A stretch of DNA of 64,000 nucleotides from an uncultured Methylophilaceae bacterium (GCA_903953055.1 CAJBIA010000008.1:19791-83790), one strand, 5' to 3'; shown: positions 1 through 11,605, numbered from the stretch's first letter. The notes: generated by a model not told the origin, from the letters alone. Made by a program: numbers and translations.

Positions 1-526
1 CGAGTACAGCATGAACTAAAGCACGTGTTCTTTCGCATTTTATCCCATAAGGGGGCGTTTCTTCCCAAGACATAAAGTACTGAAGTGGCGTGTATAAGAC
101 GAAAGGAAGTAATAAATTACGTTTTAAGCGCGGCATGTTCCAGCCATCGTAAAAAAAAGTTGTAGATAGTAAACCAAGACCATCTACACGTTCGCCTTTT
201 TCTTCAGCTAATTTGATGGCGATTAAAGCCCCCATTGATAAGCCTGAAACAAAAACACGTTTATGTTCTTTTTTGAGGGCTTCGAACGTGACTTCAATCG
301 ACTTATACCAGTCTCGCCATTTTGAACGCTTAAGATCGCTTACGGAGCCGCAATGACCAGCAAGTTGTGGGCAAGCAACGCTAAATCCCTGTTTAAGTAA
401 ATTTTTGGCAATATAACGCATCTCAGCAGGCGTGCCTGTCAGTCCGTGAATCAGTAAAACAGCATCTTCCCCGCGCTTATCGTAAAAGCCGGTTGATCCG
501 AGACAGTTTAGAATTTCTTGGTTCAT
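1..526 (-). CDS. Alpha/beta hydrolase, 3' end cut by the window edge
   Basis: About 175 residues of the N-terminal part are visible; the reading frame stays open to base 1, so the gene continues to the left. The start is an ATG at 526. An HGLTGTP segment (residues 27-33) matches the oxyanion-hole loop of alpha/beta hydrolases, and GLSMG (95-99) is the nucleophile elbow with Ser97 as probable catalytic serine. The acid and histidine would lie beyond the edge. It resembles small carboxylesterases and monoacylglycerol lipases, but the substrate cannot be told. It follows the aminotransferase on the same strand after a hairpin at 569-595, so it may be read through or have its own promoter. The frame was translated by hand. 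Confidence 0.85.
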   Translation of the reverse strand, partial: MNQEILNCLGSTGFYDKRGEDAVLLIHGLTGTPAEMRYIAKNLLKQGFSVACPQLAGHCGSVSDLKRSKWRDWYKSIEVTFEALKKEHKRVFVSGLSMGALIAIKLAEEKGERVDGLGLLSTTFFYDGWNMPRLKRNLLLPFVLYTPLQYFMSWEETPPYGIKCERTRALVHAVL

Positions 527-568
527 GTAGTCTTTTTACTTTTGTTAAATCGAACAATCGCTATAAAT

Positions 569-595
569 AAAATCGGGGCATTAAGCCCCGATTTA
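569..595 (-). terminator. Hairpin terminator after the class III aminotransferase
   Basis: A perfect 10-bp stem (570-579 with 585-594, 5-nt loop) begins 8 bases after the aminotransferase stop on the minus strand and is followed by a short T-rich run. It would separate the phosphatase-aminotransferase pair from the hydrolase, at least partly. Confidence 0.7.
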
Positions 596-602
596 AAGTC
601 GA

Positions 603-1976
603 TTACTCAGCACCGCATCGTTTGAGAAGTGCTTCAAATAGTTTGATGCCTAAGTCAATTTCTTCTTCTGAAATCAAAAGTGATGGTGCAAGGGTAATGA
701 CGTTCTTTTCATAGCCGCCAATATCCAACACTAGCCCATATTGTTTGCCATCAATCATGATGTCACCTTTTAGGCCTTCATTGAACATGCGGTCTGCTAA
801 AGCACGACTTGCTTTAAAACCATCGCTTTCACATAGTTCGATACGAAGTGCTAAACCTAAACCACTTACGTCACCAATACATTTCCATCTTGATTTTAAT
901 TCTTGAATACGTTTCAAGAAGTAAGCGCCGCGGTTTCTGACGTGTGGCTCAAAGTCTTTTTCAAGCGTCATGTTCATTACTTCAAGTGCTACTGCGGTTC
1001 CAAGTGGGTTAGAAGCAAATGTTGAGTGTGTTGAGCCAGGAGGGAATTTTTCTGGAGAGATCAATTCCTCACGTGCCCAGATACCTGACAATGGGTTCAA
1101 TCCATTGGTGATGGCTTTACCGAATACAAAAATGTCAGGAATAATGTCAAAGTTTTCCCAAGACCAAAGCTTGCCAGTCCGGTAAACGCCCATTTGAATT
1201 TCGTCAGCAACTAGTAAGATGTTACGTTTCTTCAACGACTCTTGAAGCTTTTTCATGTAACCAGCCGGCGGAACGATGTAGCCACCAGTTCCTTGCATTG
1301 GCTCAATATAGAAAGCACCAAACTCACTTTGCTTTGCTTTCTCGTCCCAAACAGATTGATATTCAGTATCGAATAACTGTTCAAATTGTTTGTGGCAGTA
1401 TGTGTCACAGGTTTCTACTTTCATGCCATATGGGCAACGGAAGCAATATGGATAAGGCACAAAGTGCGCACGGTCTGCAAAGTTGCCAAAGCGACGACGA
1501 TAGCGGTAGCTAGAAGTGATGGCTGATGCACCTAATGTTCGACCATGGTAGCCGCCCATAAATGCAAATTGGTGTGTTTTGCCAGTGTGGTTACGCACTA
1601 CCTTAAGTGAATCTTCAACTGCTTGTGCGCCACCTACGTTGAAATGAACGCGACCCTTTACGCCATATTTTTCTTCCATGTATTTGCAAATTATTTCAGC
1701 AAGGTCCACTTTTTCTTTATGTAGGTATTGGCTTGCTAATTGTGGAAGGGTATCTACTTGTTTATGTAAGACGTCAGCAATACGTTTGTTTTTGTAACCG
1801 AAGTTAACTGCGGAATACCACATTTGCCAATCTAGATAAGGGGTCTTGTTTTCATCAAACAAGAAGCTACCTTCGCAATTTTCAAATACTTTTGGAGGAT
1901 CCGCATAATTAACGGTATCTCCATGTGAACAATATTTGTCATTCTTTGCGAGGATTTCAATGATTTTTTTATCCAT
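603..1976 (-). CDS. Class III PLP-dependent aminotransferase, substrate unknown
   Basis: The product has 457 residues, the usual size of the acetylornithine/GABA/beta-alanine aminotransferase family. The family hallmarks are present: GG-A around residues 115-117, the Asp of VADE at 258 and the PLP lysine in FGKAITNG at Lys287. Residues 178-194 hold four cysteines in a CxxC...C...C arrangement, as in some 4-aminobutyrate aminotransferases, and could bind metal. The gene starts 19 bases after the stop of the HAD phosphatase, so the two are probably co-transcribed. An omega-amino or aldehyde substrate is the family expectation, but nothing here fixes it. It is not placed like argD, and no gab genes are adjacent. 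Confidence 0.85.
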   Translation of the reverse strand: MDKKIIEILAKNDKYCSHGDTVNYADPPKVFENCEGSFLFDENKTPYLDWQMWYSAVNFGYKNKRIADVLHKQVDTLPQLASQYLHKEKVDLAEIICKYMEEKYGVKGRVHFNVGGAQAVEDSLKVVRNHTGKTHQFAFMGGYHGRTLGASAITSSYRYRRRFGNFADRAHFVPYPYCFRCPYGMKVETCDTYCHKQFEQLFDTEYQSVWDEKAKQSEFGAFYIEPMQGTGGYIVPPAGYMKKLQESLKKRNILLVADEIQMGVYRTGKLWSWENFDIIPDIFVFGKAITNGLNPLSGIWAREELISPEKFPPGSTHSTFASNPLGTAVALEVMNMTLEKDFEPHVRNRGAYFLKRIQELKSRWKCIGDVSGLGLALRIELCESDGFKASRALADRMFNEGLKGDIMIDGKQYGLVLDIGGYEKNVITLAPSLLISEEEIDLGIKLFEALLKRCGAE

Positions 1977-1995
1977 GATTTTGGCTTTCGAAAAA

Positions 1996-2664
1996 TTAAG
2001 CAGATAAACTAGTAATGTTGCGGCGAGCTTCTTGCGGCCAGGCTTTTACTTTGGTTAAAACATCCGCAAAGGTTTGGAATTTGAAGTGTGGAATATTGTT
2101 TGTCTCGCAGTACTTAATTAGTGAGCCTTTTGCGAACACGATATCTGCTGACTTAGCTAAGCATGCATCTGATTTGCCGTCGCCAATTAGCACCACCGGT
2201 TTTTCACCACCAGATAGATCTTGTGCCACTTTACATTTGCATACGCCATTACCTGCATTGCAACTTGGATTTTTGTGTGGCCAGGACATATCAATACCAT
2301 CAGGAACGAAATGTAATTTATTGGCGTAGATAGGGAGATCAGGGAAGGCTGCATTTTTCATAGCAACTTTAATTGCGTGGTCTAGGCCATCGCTAACGAC
2401 AGCTACCTTAGCAAATTGGCTGACATGCTTATAAAAGGGAAGAAAGCTTGCATCGAGCTGAATGCTTCGGAAGAAATTCTCGAGAGCAACGTGATCAGCT
2501 TTAACCATACGCACTTGCTTTTGCATGCATTGAACTGCTGTAATATGGCCATCAAGCCATTCTTTTTCAATTTCTTCCCATGATGGGTCTGCGAAACGTT
2601 CAAGCATTGCATCTACAGTATCGCGAACAGATAAAGTACCGTCAAAGTCAACTACAAAAAGCAT
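1996..2664 (-). CDS. HAD-superfamily (MtnX/SerB-like) phosphatase
   Basis: The product has 222 residues when started at the internal ATG at 2664, which has a GGGGG-type ribosome site just upstream; an upstream ATG would add 14 unlikely residues. DFDGT at residues 6-10 is HAD motif I with the nucleophile Asp6. VVSDG near 90 is motif II and GDGKSD near 161-166 is motif III. A short insert near 135-144 carries three cysteines (CNAGNGVCKC) that may bind metal. It resembles the HAD-IB phosphatases of the phosphoserine phosphatase/MtnX group, but a classical serB lies elsewhere (50672-51520). It heads a minus-strand unit with the aminotransferase, suggesting a phosphorylated intermediate in the same pathway. 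Confidence 0.8.
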   Translation of the reverse strand: MLFVVDFDGTLSVRDTVDAMLERFADPSWEEIEKEWLDGHITAVQCMQKQVRMVKADHVALENFFRSIQLDASFLPFYKHVSQFAKVAVVSDGLDHAIKVAMKNAAFPDLPIYANKLHFVPDGIDMSWPHKNPSCNAGNGVCKCKVAQDLSGGEKPVVLIGDGKSDACLAKSADIVFAKGSLIKYCETNNIPHFKFQTFADVLTKVKAWPQEARRNITSLSA

Positions 2665-2839
2665 GGAATCGCCCCCTTTAAAAATGACTGTAGGGATAGT
2701 AAACATGCTTCCTTACAAAATACTTACAACAAATAAATTTTTGTATTGATGTTGGTGTTGCTTATGGGGTAAACCACATTATGTTGTGGTTATTTGGTTT
2801 TATAATCTTTTAAATAATATATTATTGGTAAATAAACAC

Positions 2840-2868
2840 TTGACTTCATGGAATTAACCCAGTACAAA
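2840..2868 (+). promoter_or_regulatory. Probable sigma-70 promoter of the cold-shock gene
   Basis: TTGACT (2840-2845) and TACAAA (2863-2868) are separated by exactly 17 bases. Transcription from here would give a leader of about 100 nt before the cold-shock ATG, typical of cspA-type mRNAs. The leader contains a short GGGG/CCCC hairpin near 2942-2954. The 2665-2839 stretch is AT-rich and must also hold the divergent phosphatase promoter; I see no gene in it. Confidence 0.55.
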
Positions 2869-2977
2869 GCACATTGGGCGTTTTTACTTTGATCTTTTTT
2901 TGTTGGCGTAGCTGGCTTTAGTTCGTGAAGTACAAACTTTTGGGGCGCCTCCCCTTGTTTTAGTAAGGAAGTATGCA

Positions 2978-3181
2978 ATGGCAACTGGTACCGTAAAATG
3001 GTTTAATGATTCTAAAGGCTTCGGCTTTATCACTCCTGATGAAGGTGGCGATGATCTTTTCGCTCACTTCTCTGCGATCGTAGATAGCGGCTATAAAAGC
3101 TTAAAAGAAAACGAACGTGTTAGCTTCGATGTAACTGACGGCCCTAAGGGTAAACAAGCATCAAACATTCAAAAGGCTTAA
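2978..3181 (+). CDS. Cold-shock protein, CspA family
   Basis: A 67-residue protein covering one full cold-shock domain. The RNP1-like KGFGFI and RNP2-like DLFAHF segments and the GTVKWFN start are characteristic. These proteins bind single-stranded RNA and DNA and act as RNA chaperones. A good ribosome site (AAGGAAG) lies about 8 bases before the ATG. It is monocistronic, with a long leader upstream and a strong terminator downstream. Which csp paralogue it is cannot be decided, and constitutive rather than cold-induced expression is possible. Confidence 0.95.
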   Translation: MATGTVKWFNDSKGFGFITPDEGGDDLFAHFSAIVDSGYKSLKENERVSFDVTDGPKGKQASNIQKA

Positions 3182-3216
3182 TTGCTTTTCGTAGTGTTTA
3201 GCTACATGCTTTAATT

Positions 3217-3247
3217 AAAACGGCTCGTTAATCGAGCCGTTTTTTTT
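3217..3247 (+). terminator. Rho-independent terminator of the cold-shock gene
   Basis: An AAAACGGCTCG/CGAGCCGTTTT stem with a small loop is followed by a run of Ts, 35 bases after the cold-shock stop codon. Confidence 0.9.
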
Positions 3248-3282
3248 GGTCGATTGATATTGATTAGGTTTAGATCAAAATA

Positions 3283-3522
3283 ATGCCTTGGATTTTATAT
3301 CTTTTGGAATGTAAGGGCGGTAGTTTCTACGCTGGCATTACCAATAATCTGGAGGCAAGATTTCTTGCTCATTCTGAAGGTAGGGGCGCCAAATATACGC
3401 GCGCTAATCCCCCCATTAAAATCCTAGCTCATAAGTATTATCCTGATAGGTCCGAAGCGAGCAAAGCGGAATCTCAGCTAAAGGCTTTAACAAAAGCTCA
3501 AAAAATAGCTTTTTTTGAATAA
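3283..3522 (+). CDS. GIY-YIG domain protein, UPF0213/YhbQ-like
   Basis: A 79-residue single-domain protein. The GIY-YIG signature appears as LYLLE and YAGITNN, followed by the conserved arginine of LEARF and the glutamate of SKAESQLKALTK. Members are predicted small nucleases; E. coli YhbQ is linked to DNA damage responses, but the family role is poorly defined. It stands alone between the cold-shock terminator and a second terminator at 3675-3705. No clear ribosome site precedes the ATG, so expression may be low. Confidence 0.85.
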   Translation: MPWILYLLECKGGSFYAGITNNLEARFLAHSEGRGAKYTRANPPIKILAHKYYPDRSEASKAESQLKALTKAQKIAFFE

Positions 3523-3574
3523 TTTCCTAATAAAAATAACTATTGATACAAAGTAATAACAAAGTGACATATTC

Positions 3575-3705
3575 CTGTTACAAGCCAGTGATTAAATACA
3601 ATCCATTAGCTTGTTTACATGAATAAGTTATCTCCTTGTATGACCTCCAATGGTATTTAAATATACCAATTTCGTGGCGAGATTTTATATCTCGCCATTT
3701 TTTTT
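3575..3705 (+). ncRNA. Candidate small RNA or long 3' UTR ending in an intrinsic terminator
   Basis: The 320 bases between the GIY-YIG gene and pyrG contain no convincing ORF. A strong terminator (arms around 3675-3682 and 3690-3697, then eight Ts) lies 150 bases after the GIY-YIG stop, too far to be its usual terminator. A weak promoter-like TTGATA at 3543-3548 with an AT-rich -10 region near 3566-3571 would give a transcript of about 130 nt. The alternative is a long 3' UTR of the GIY-YIG mRNA. The 5' end is a guess. Confidence 0.3.
3675..3705 (+). terminator. Rho-independent terminator upstream of pyrG
   Basis: TGGCGAGA/TCTCGCCA forms a stable stem with a 7-nt AT loop followed directly by a T run. 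The T run is only on the plus strand, so it stops rightward transcription. Confidence 0.8.
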
Positions 3706-3766
3706 GTTTAGATTTGGATTTGTTATTTAGATAACGGATGCTTTCTAGAAAATGAAAAAACATGGT

Positions 3767-3795
3767 TTGTTACAACCACTGCTTTCCAGTAAAAT
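3767..3795 (+). promoter_or_regulatory. Probable sigma-70 promoter for pyrG
   Basis: TTGTTA (3767-3772) and TAAAAT (3790-3795) are separated by 17 bases, giving a leader of about 40 nt before the pyrG ATG at 3843. Confidence 0.55.
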
Positions 3796-3830
3796 ATATA
3801 ACAAATAAAGCTCTTGTCCGTAATATCTAG

Positions 3831-5473
<1,643 letters not shown>

Positions 5474-5474
<1 letters not shown>

Positions 5475-6313
5475 TGAAACTATGTGGTTTTGACGTTGGG
5501 ATAGAACATCCAATTTTTCTTATTGCAGGTCCATGTGTGATTGAGTCAGAACAAATGGCCATTGACACAGCAGGTCAACTTAAAGAAATTTGTGCCAGTA
5601 TTGGTATTTCATTTATCTATAAATCTTCATTTGATAAGGCAAACCGAAGCTCTAATAAAACTTTTCGTGGTTTTGGTATCACAGAAGGCTTGCGTATTCT
5701 AAGCGAAGTGCGAAGCCAAATTGGTGTGCCTATCCTCACTGATGTTCATACGGAAGAACAAGTCACTGAAGTGGCTTCAGTGGTTGATGTACTCCAAACC
5801 CCAGCATTTTTATGTCGTCAGACAGATTTTATTACTGCTGTAGCAACTTGCGGTAAACCAGTAAATATTAAAAAAGGTCAGTTCCTGGCTCCTGGTGATA
5901 TGAAGCAAGTGGTGCAAAAGGCGAAAGAAGCCAACGGGGGAACGGACACTATTATGGTCTGCGAACGCGGGACTTCGTTTGGTTACAATACTCTAGTATC
6001 AGATATGCGTGGGTTGGCCATTATGCGTGAGACTAATTGTCCAGTGGTATTTGATGCGACCCATTCCGTTCAACAGCCAGGTGGCCAAGGTGATAAAAGT
6101 GGTGGTCAACGCGAACATGTGCCCGTATTAGCTCGTGCAGCGGTTGCAAGCGGGATCGCAGGCTTGTTTATGGAAACCCATCCAGACCCTTCGAAAGCTT
6201 TGTCAGACGGCCCTAATGCATGGCCGTTAGCTAAAATGAAAGACTTGTTAGAAGTTCTTGTTGATTTAGATAAAGTGGTAAAAAAAGCAGGCTTTATTGA
6301 GCAAACGCTTTAA
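5474..6313 (+). CDS. kdsA: 3-deoxy-D-manno-octulosonate 8-phosphate synthase
   Basis: At 279 residues it is full length for KdsA. It condenses phosphoenolpyruvate with arabinose 5-phosphate to give Kdo-8-phosphate for lipopolysaccharide. Visible family segments include [28 protein letters not shown] and [11 protein letters not shown]. Its substrate PEP is the product of enolase, encoded next. The ATG overlaps the pyrG stop by one base. Confidence 0.97.
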
Positions 6314-6326
6314 AGAACAATTTTAA

Positions 6327-7628
<1,302 letters not shown>

Positions 7629-7634
7629 TCATCC

Positions 7635-7979
7635 TTGAAAGCATTAACCCTTATCTTTGTTATTTTAATTGCCGTGCTACAGTATCCATTGTGGCTCGGC
7701 AAAGGAAGTTGGCTGAGAGTGTGGAATTTAAATCAGCAGATTTCACAGCAAAAAGAAAAAAATGATGGCTTAAGAGCACGTAATGCAAGCTTGGATGAAG
7801 AGGTTAGGGATTTGAAACAAGGGTACGGTGCCATTGAGGAGCGCGCGAGAAGTGAGCTTGGAATGGTGAAGCAAGATGAAGTATTTATTCAGATTCTAGA
7901 TCCAAGCAGCCTTTCACCAAGTAAGCCTGCAGTTGCATCATTACCTCAGTCAGAATCAAAAACAACTCCCAGCCACTAA
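7635..7979 (+). CDS. ftsB: Cell division protein FtsB
   Basis: A 114-residue bitopic protein with a TTG start 6 bases after the eno stop. A single transmembrane segment (about residues 3-22) precedes a coiled coil rich in Gln, Glu and Lys, including the [20 protein letters not shown] motif typical of FtsB/DivIC. In the family it joins FtsL and FtsQ at the septum. The Ser/Pro-rich tail of about 25 residues is of a kind that varies in this family. Position after eno supports the call. Confidence 0.92.
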   Translation: MKALTLIFVILIAVLQYPLWLGKGSWLRVWNLNQQISQQKEKNDGLRARNASLDEEVRDLKQGYGAIEERARSELGMVKQDEVFIQILDPSSLSPSKPAVASLPQSESKTTPSH

Positions 7980-7980
7980 A

Positions 7981-9009
7981 TTAATTAAGCGTGTATGGGA
8001 GTGGCTTAAACTGTAGCTGACTGTTTTTCCACATTGGAATTTCAGATGATGCTTCTGAGTGTTCGAGACGAATTTCAACTAAGACATCAACACCACCAGA
8101 GATGGCTGGGGCTACGCGCACAATCTGTCCAATCTGTTCCTCAAGATTTTTTAAGTGAATAGAATCCCCCGCATTGGGTATAGCATCTGTCGCTATATGA
8201 GCCAGTAGTGTCCGACGTTTTATTTTGCCTAGGTAATGCGTGCGAGCAACAATCTCTTGGCCTGTATAACAGCCTTTTTTGAAATTGATCCCATCGAGCG
8301 CATCTAAATTAATCATCTGCGGAACAAAAGCTTCCTGAGTGCCGGGAATTATTTCAGGAATTCCTGCTTGAATCTCTAAATAATCCCAAACTGGCTTACC
8401 TACTTTAGTGCAGCTTAATGACAGAGTTTCCCAAATGCGCTCTGCATGTTTCATGTTGGTATAAACATAGAATTTAGGGAGATCACCAATGAGTTTAATG
8501 ATCGTTGCATCTTCAACAGTCACAACTTGTTTTGCGGCTGTAGGAATTTCCTTAAAAAGATTAATAAGGACAATTTCTACATTTTGACCTGCAACACCAA
8601 AGCATAAAATGTCATTAGATTTGTCTGTGATGACTACTTTTGATCTTAATACGTACATTTTTAATCGCTTGATGATAGCCTCTAAAATATTTTTGGGCAT
8701 TTGTAGATGTAAGTGATCATGATGTGCAAAGGCTAAAAATAAAGCCAATAAACGTCCTTTTGGATTGCAGTAACCTGCATATTGGCTAATGCTTCCATCA
8801 AGTTGTTTGACGTCGTTGGTTAATTGCCCCTGCAGAAACGGTATAGCATCTTCACCGCTGACTTCTAAAATCCCAAAGTGGCTTAGCGTTGTTAGGACAT
8901 TGGTATTACCCACTGCAGCAAGTTCCTTTTTTGCATATCCAAACGATTGCAAAAGATCTTCTTGAAAAATTGCGCCTTGGGTAGTTAAAAAGTCATGCCA
9001 TTGATTCAT
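7981..9009 (-). CDS. ygfZ: Folate-binding protein YgfZ (iron-sulfur cluster maintenance)
   Basis: The 342-residue product belongs to the GcvT-like YgfZ family. The diagnostic K-G-C-Y-T-G-Q-E motif is present with Cys247, the residue known to matter in E. coli YgfZ, and the conserved FLQGQLTNDV segment is near residues 58-67. The family helps repair or assemble Fe-S enzymes such as MiaB in a folate-dependent way. It lies 53 bases downstream of mxaL on the same strand, so readthrough from the mxa operon is possible. It converges with ftsB with only one base between the stops. Confidence 0.93.
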   Translation of the reverse strand: MNQWHDFLTTQGAIFQEDLLQSFGYAKKELAAVGNTNVLTTLSHFGILEVSGEDAIPFLQGQLTNDVKQLDGSISQYAGYCNPKGRLLALFLAFAHHDHLHLQMPKNILEAIIKRLKMYVLRSKVVITDKSNDILCFGVAGQNVEIVLINLFKEIPTAAKQVVTVEDATIIKLIGDLPKFYVYTNMKHAERIWETLSLSCTKVGKPVWDYLEIQAGIPEIIPGTQEAFVPQMINLDALDGINFKKGCYTGQEIVARTHYLGKIKRRTLLAHIATDAIPNAGDSIHLKNLEEQIGQIVRVAPAISGGVDVLVEIRLEHSEASSEIPMWKNSQLQFKPLPYTLN

Positions 9010-9062
9010 AAGTTGCTTTGTATAAAGGAAGCTGTTTGACTATTATAAATCAAGCCATGGCA

Positions 9063-10049
9063 TTAAGCTTTGCGTCTACGTCGCACCCAAATACTCAGCC
9101 ATTTAGAAAAACTGCCGATGGGTCTTTTGGGCAGATATGCAGTCAGTAAAAGCAGGCCTGCAATCGATGCAAGTATCCATTGAATATCATATGGAGCAAT
9201 ATCACGGCGAGCAGGTTTTTGTTTTTTCATTGCAGCAAGGATAGTTTGTAAGCTATCACCACGTACATAATCACCGCTGACCTGTTTAGAGATGTCTTTT
9301 AGATATTCTTCTTGCAGCTTGGATAAGAATCGGTCACCAGTTGCCCCAGCAACGTTGTTGTCACGAACACCAATATTGGCCTCTGAAATTTGTGCAATAC
9401 CTGGTTGCATCGCGAAACTATCGGCAGACCAGTAGCCGATCAGTTGATTCTTATCATCTAGTTTAGGAATAGCGGTCCCTTTTTCACTACCAATTCCTAC
9501 AAAAAGCCAGCCATTACCACCTTGAAAGTTAGTCAGATCTTTGGTGTTGAAGGCATGTAGTTTTGGGGCCTCTTCGCCGTCTGTAAAGTAAACGACTTGA
9601 GCTGGCTCTGGAAAAGCACGAATTACTCTAGCAAGCGTGAACATACTGTCGCGCAGTCGACTATTGCCTGACCAAGCGGTTCGCCAATCTAGATGATCTA
9701 TGGTGTCTTGAATTGCTGCATAATTACTACATACCTCAATTGGTGTGTAGAGTGCAGCAATACTCACCCCCGCAAATAAACCGATACTGACTCTTGTGCC
9801 ACAAGGCATGTTGGCAACAATGTGATGTAGCATATATTGCGTATAAGCAATGCGGCTTGTCGGCTTTCCTTCTAACGTCGTGTCTACCACGTTCATGCTT
9901 TGCGAAATATCAGCAACAAGTAAGTAACTATAAATGTTGCGTGGTAGGGGAATCGCTGGCTTAAATGCTGCGGCAATGAGCAATACAAAAGCGCTTGCTA
10001 ATAGAGCAGCGTCGCGACGATTGCGCAAGTAATTAAATACTTTGTTCAT
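9063..10049 (-). CDS. mxaL: Methanol dehydrogenase accessory protein MxaL (von Willebrand A)
   Basis: A 328-residue membrane-anchored VWA-domain protein. Hydrophobic segments flank the domain at about residues 15-34 and 285-305. The MIDAS motif DISQS at 47-51 and FTDGEE near 155 are visible. MxaA, MxaK and MxaL are needed for calcium insertion into methanol dehydrogenase in methylotrophs. It is the last gene of the mxaRSACKL series and starts one base after mxaK ends. Assignment rests on domain and gene order; the VWA domain alone would also fit BatA/BatB proteins. Confidence 0.82.
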   Translation of the reverse strand: MNKVFNYLRNRRDAALLASAFVLLIAAAFKPAIPLPRNIYSYLLVADISQSMNVVDTTLEGKPTSRIAYTQYMLHHIVANMPCGTRVSIGLFAGVSIAALYTPIEVCSNYAAIQDTIDHLDWRTAWSGNSRLRDSMFTLARVIRAFPEPAQVVYFTDGEEAPKLHAFNTKDLTNFQGGNGWLFVGIGSEKGTAIPKLDDKNQLIGYWSADSFAMQPGIAQISEANIGVRDNNVAGATGDRFLSKLQEEYLKDISKQVSGDYVRGDSLQTILAAMKKQKPARRDIAPYDIQWILASIAGLLLLTAYLPKRPIGSFSKWLSIWVRRRRKA

Positions 10050-10050
10050 A

Positions 10051-10605
10051 TTATGGAAGACCTACGGGAATGTTTCCCATAATCAGACCCGGTGAATCAG
10101 ACTCTCCAACACCTGGTGTTGGTGTGCCAGGCAATAATAGAATTAATCGGTCTAAATTATGACGAGTATCCCAATGGGTATTATCAAGGCGCACAGCTTG
10201 TTGATATAGATTTTTAGCTTGTCTTAATAGATATTCTGTTTCTTTTCCAACTTTCATGTTGGTCCCATTTAACGCTAAGCCGCGACGAAAAAATATGGTC
10301 GCCAAGTTATGCTGAATGGCTTCTTTTTGTTTTTTGTTAGCATGCTCTAATAGATGAGTAAAAAGCAAAGTGGACTCTTTGTAACGCTCATTTTTGGCAA
10401 GCCAATAAGCGGTTGCAAACTTAGCCTCAAAACTTTGCATATCTGTTTTAGGTGATTTAGCGTTCAAAATAGCCTCGTTAAACGCTTGTATTTGATGAAT
10501 GCGATTTATTTCGACGGCTGCGAAAGTTGCACTCACCATGGCTGAAATAATCAATATCCATGTGAGTTTTTTAGCATTAAGGATTTTAAATATATTGAGT
10601 GTCAT
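10051..10605 (-). CDS. mxaK: Methanol dehydrogenase accessory protein MxaK
   Basis: A 184-residue protein with an N-terminal membrane anchor (about residues 14-32) and a soluble part resembling TPR helices (YWLAKNERYKESTLLFTHLLEHA and AKNLYQQAVRLDNTHWDTRHNLD). It ends in a Pro/Gly-rich tail. It sits between mxaC and mxaL with gaps of 4 and 1 bases. The order and topology match MxaK, a partner of MxaL in calcium loading of methanol dehydrogenase. The sequence alone is not strongly diagnostic. Confidence 0.75.
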   Translation of the reverse strand: MTLNIFKILNAKKLTWILIISAMVSATFAAVEINRIHQIQAFNEAILNAKSPKTDMQSFEAKFATAYWLAKNERYKESTLLFTHLLEHANKKQKEAIQHNLATIFFRRGLALNGTNMKVGKETEYLLRQAKNLYQQAVRLDNTHWDTRHNLDRLILLLPGTPTPGVGESDSPGLIMGNIPVGLP

Positions 10606-10609
10606 TTGC

Positions 10610-11602
10610 TTAATCCCATGTTCTAACTTCTAAATATTTCACAACGAGTAATAGGCCTATCATCAATGCCGCGAGTAAAAAACATATTTGAGAAAAATCG
10701 TAGCCAGGAATTTGCTCGTGGTAGCGAATAGGTTTCTTTTCTTTTTGATTAATGTCTGCAATCGCAGCAGCTAATGATTTTGGATCATCTGCCTCATAGG
10801 CATGAAATGGTGAGTTTAATGTCTTGAAAAACTCATTCAGTTCAATTTGAGGGGGCAAAACGGCATCTTCAGGCGGGACATAGCTTGCATCAAAAATACT
10901 TAAACCACCAGGTTGTCTTAATACAATCCAATACAAGCCTATGTGTAAGCGATCTAACCAATCGCGAATCTTTTGTTGTGTGTCCGCATCAATACGGCCG
11001 CCACCATCCGATAGTAAAATCATTGCACGTGAGCCAGAATCTGGGACTTTATCGAAAAGACCGGCACCGCTTGTCATGCCACTCCCAATGTTGGTTTGGA
11101 ATAGGGCGTTACCAGCTGTCGCTTGGACGGCAGCTAAAATTGCTTCACGATTTTCGGTTAAGGGTAAAACATACATTGCCGAGTTGCTGAAGGTAATCAT
11201 GCCAAACATGTCATTTTGGCGAGACTTAACAAATTGAGTAATCAGCCGACTGGCTGCAACAGACTTAGTTTCAGCAACCTTGCCATTCGTATCGCCCCCA
11301 GAAAAAGGGTCATCCATACTGGCGCTGCGGTCTAAAACTAAAGCGATTTGAGCGCCCACGCCGATTCTCTCAATGCTTTGTTGTTGGCTATGTGGACTTC
11401 CTAGACCCAGGATAATAAAAAGTAAGGCTAATACCGCCAATACTTTAAGTAATAAGCCAATCAAGTCTGACAATCTGTCCTTGGGCAGCATCGCAACCCA
11501 TGAATACCGCTGTGTAAATGCCCGGTCTAGCACAAATGGCATCGCTGCTAAAGGAAGTAGCCAGAGCGCCCAAGGGGAGTTAAAGAAAACGTGAAAGTTC
11601 AT
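10610..11602 (-). CDS. mxaC: Methanol dehydrogenase accessory protein MxaC (von Willebrand A)
   Basis: The 330-residue product has two N-terminal hydrophobic stretches (about 11-25 and 47-68), a VWA domain with the MIDAS motif DRSAS at 91-95 and the LSDGGGRID segment near 200, and a C-terminal transmembrane helix. This BatA/B-like layout and its position between mxaA and mxaK identify MxaC. The family is thought to help form active methanol dehydrogenase, but its exact step is not known. It starts 3 bases after mxaA ends, so the two are in one operon. Confidence 0.8.
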   Translation of the reverse strand: MNFHVFFNSPWALWLLPLAAMPFVLDRAFTQRYSWVAMLPKDRLSDLIGLLLKVLAVLALLFIILGLGSPHSQQQSIERIGVGAQIALVLDRSASMDDPFSGGDTNGKVAETKSVAASRLITQFVKSRQNDMFGMITFSNSAMYVLPLTENREAILAAVQATAGNALFQTNIGSGMTSGAGLFDKVPDSGSRAMILLSDGGGRIDADTQQKIRDWLDRLHIGLYWIVLRQPGGLSIFDASYVPPEDAVLPPQIELNEFFKTLNSPFHAYEADDPKSLAAAIADINQKEKKPIRYHEQIPGYDFSQICFLLAALMIGLLLVVKYLEVRTWD

Positions 11603-11605
11603 GCC

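Noticed and set aside
2790-2984. A 64-residue minus-strand ORF in the cold-shock leader
   Set aside because: It covers the promoter and leader of the cold-shock gene, has no ribosome site and reads like chance sequence.
3578-3763. A 61-residue minus-strand ORF before pyrG
   Set aside because: It runs through the terminator hairpin and the pyrG promoter; no family-like pattern or ribosome site.
10885-11237. Two plus-strand ORFs of about 100 residues opposite mxaC
   Set aside because: They are antisense to the MxaC VWA domain, in overlapping frames and with no recognisable features.
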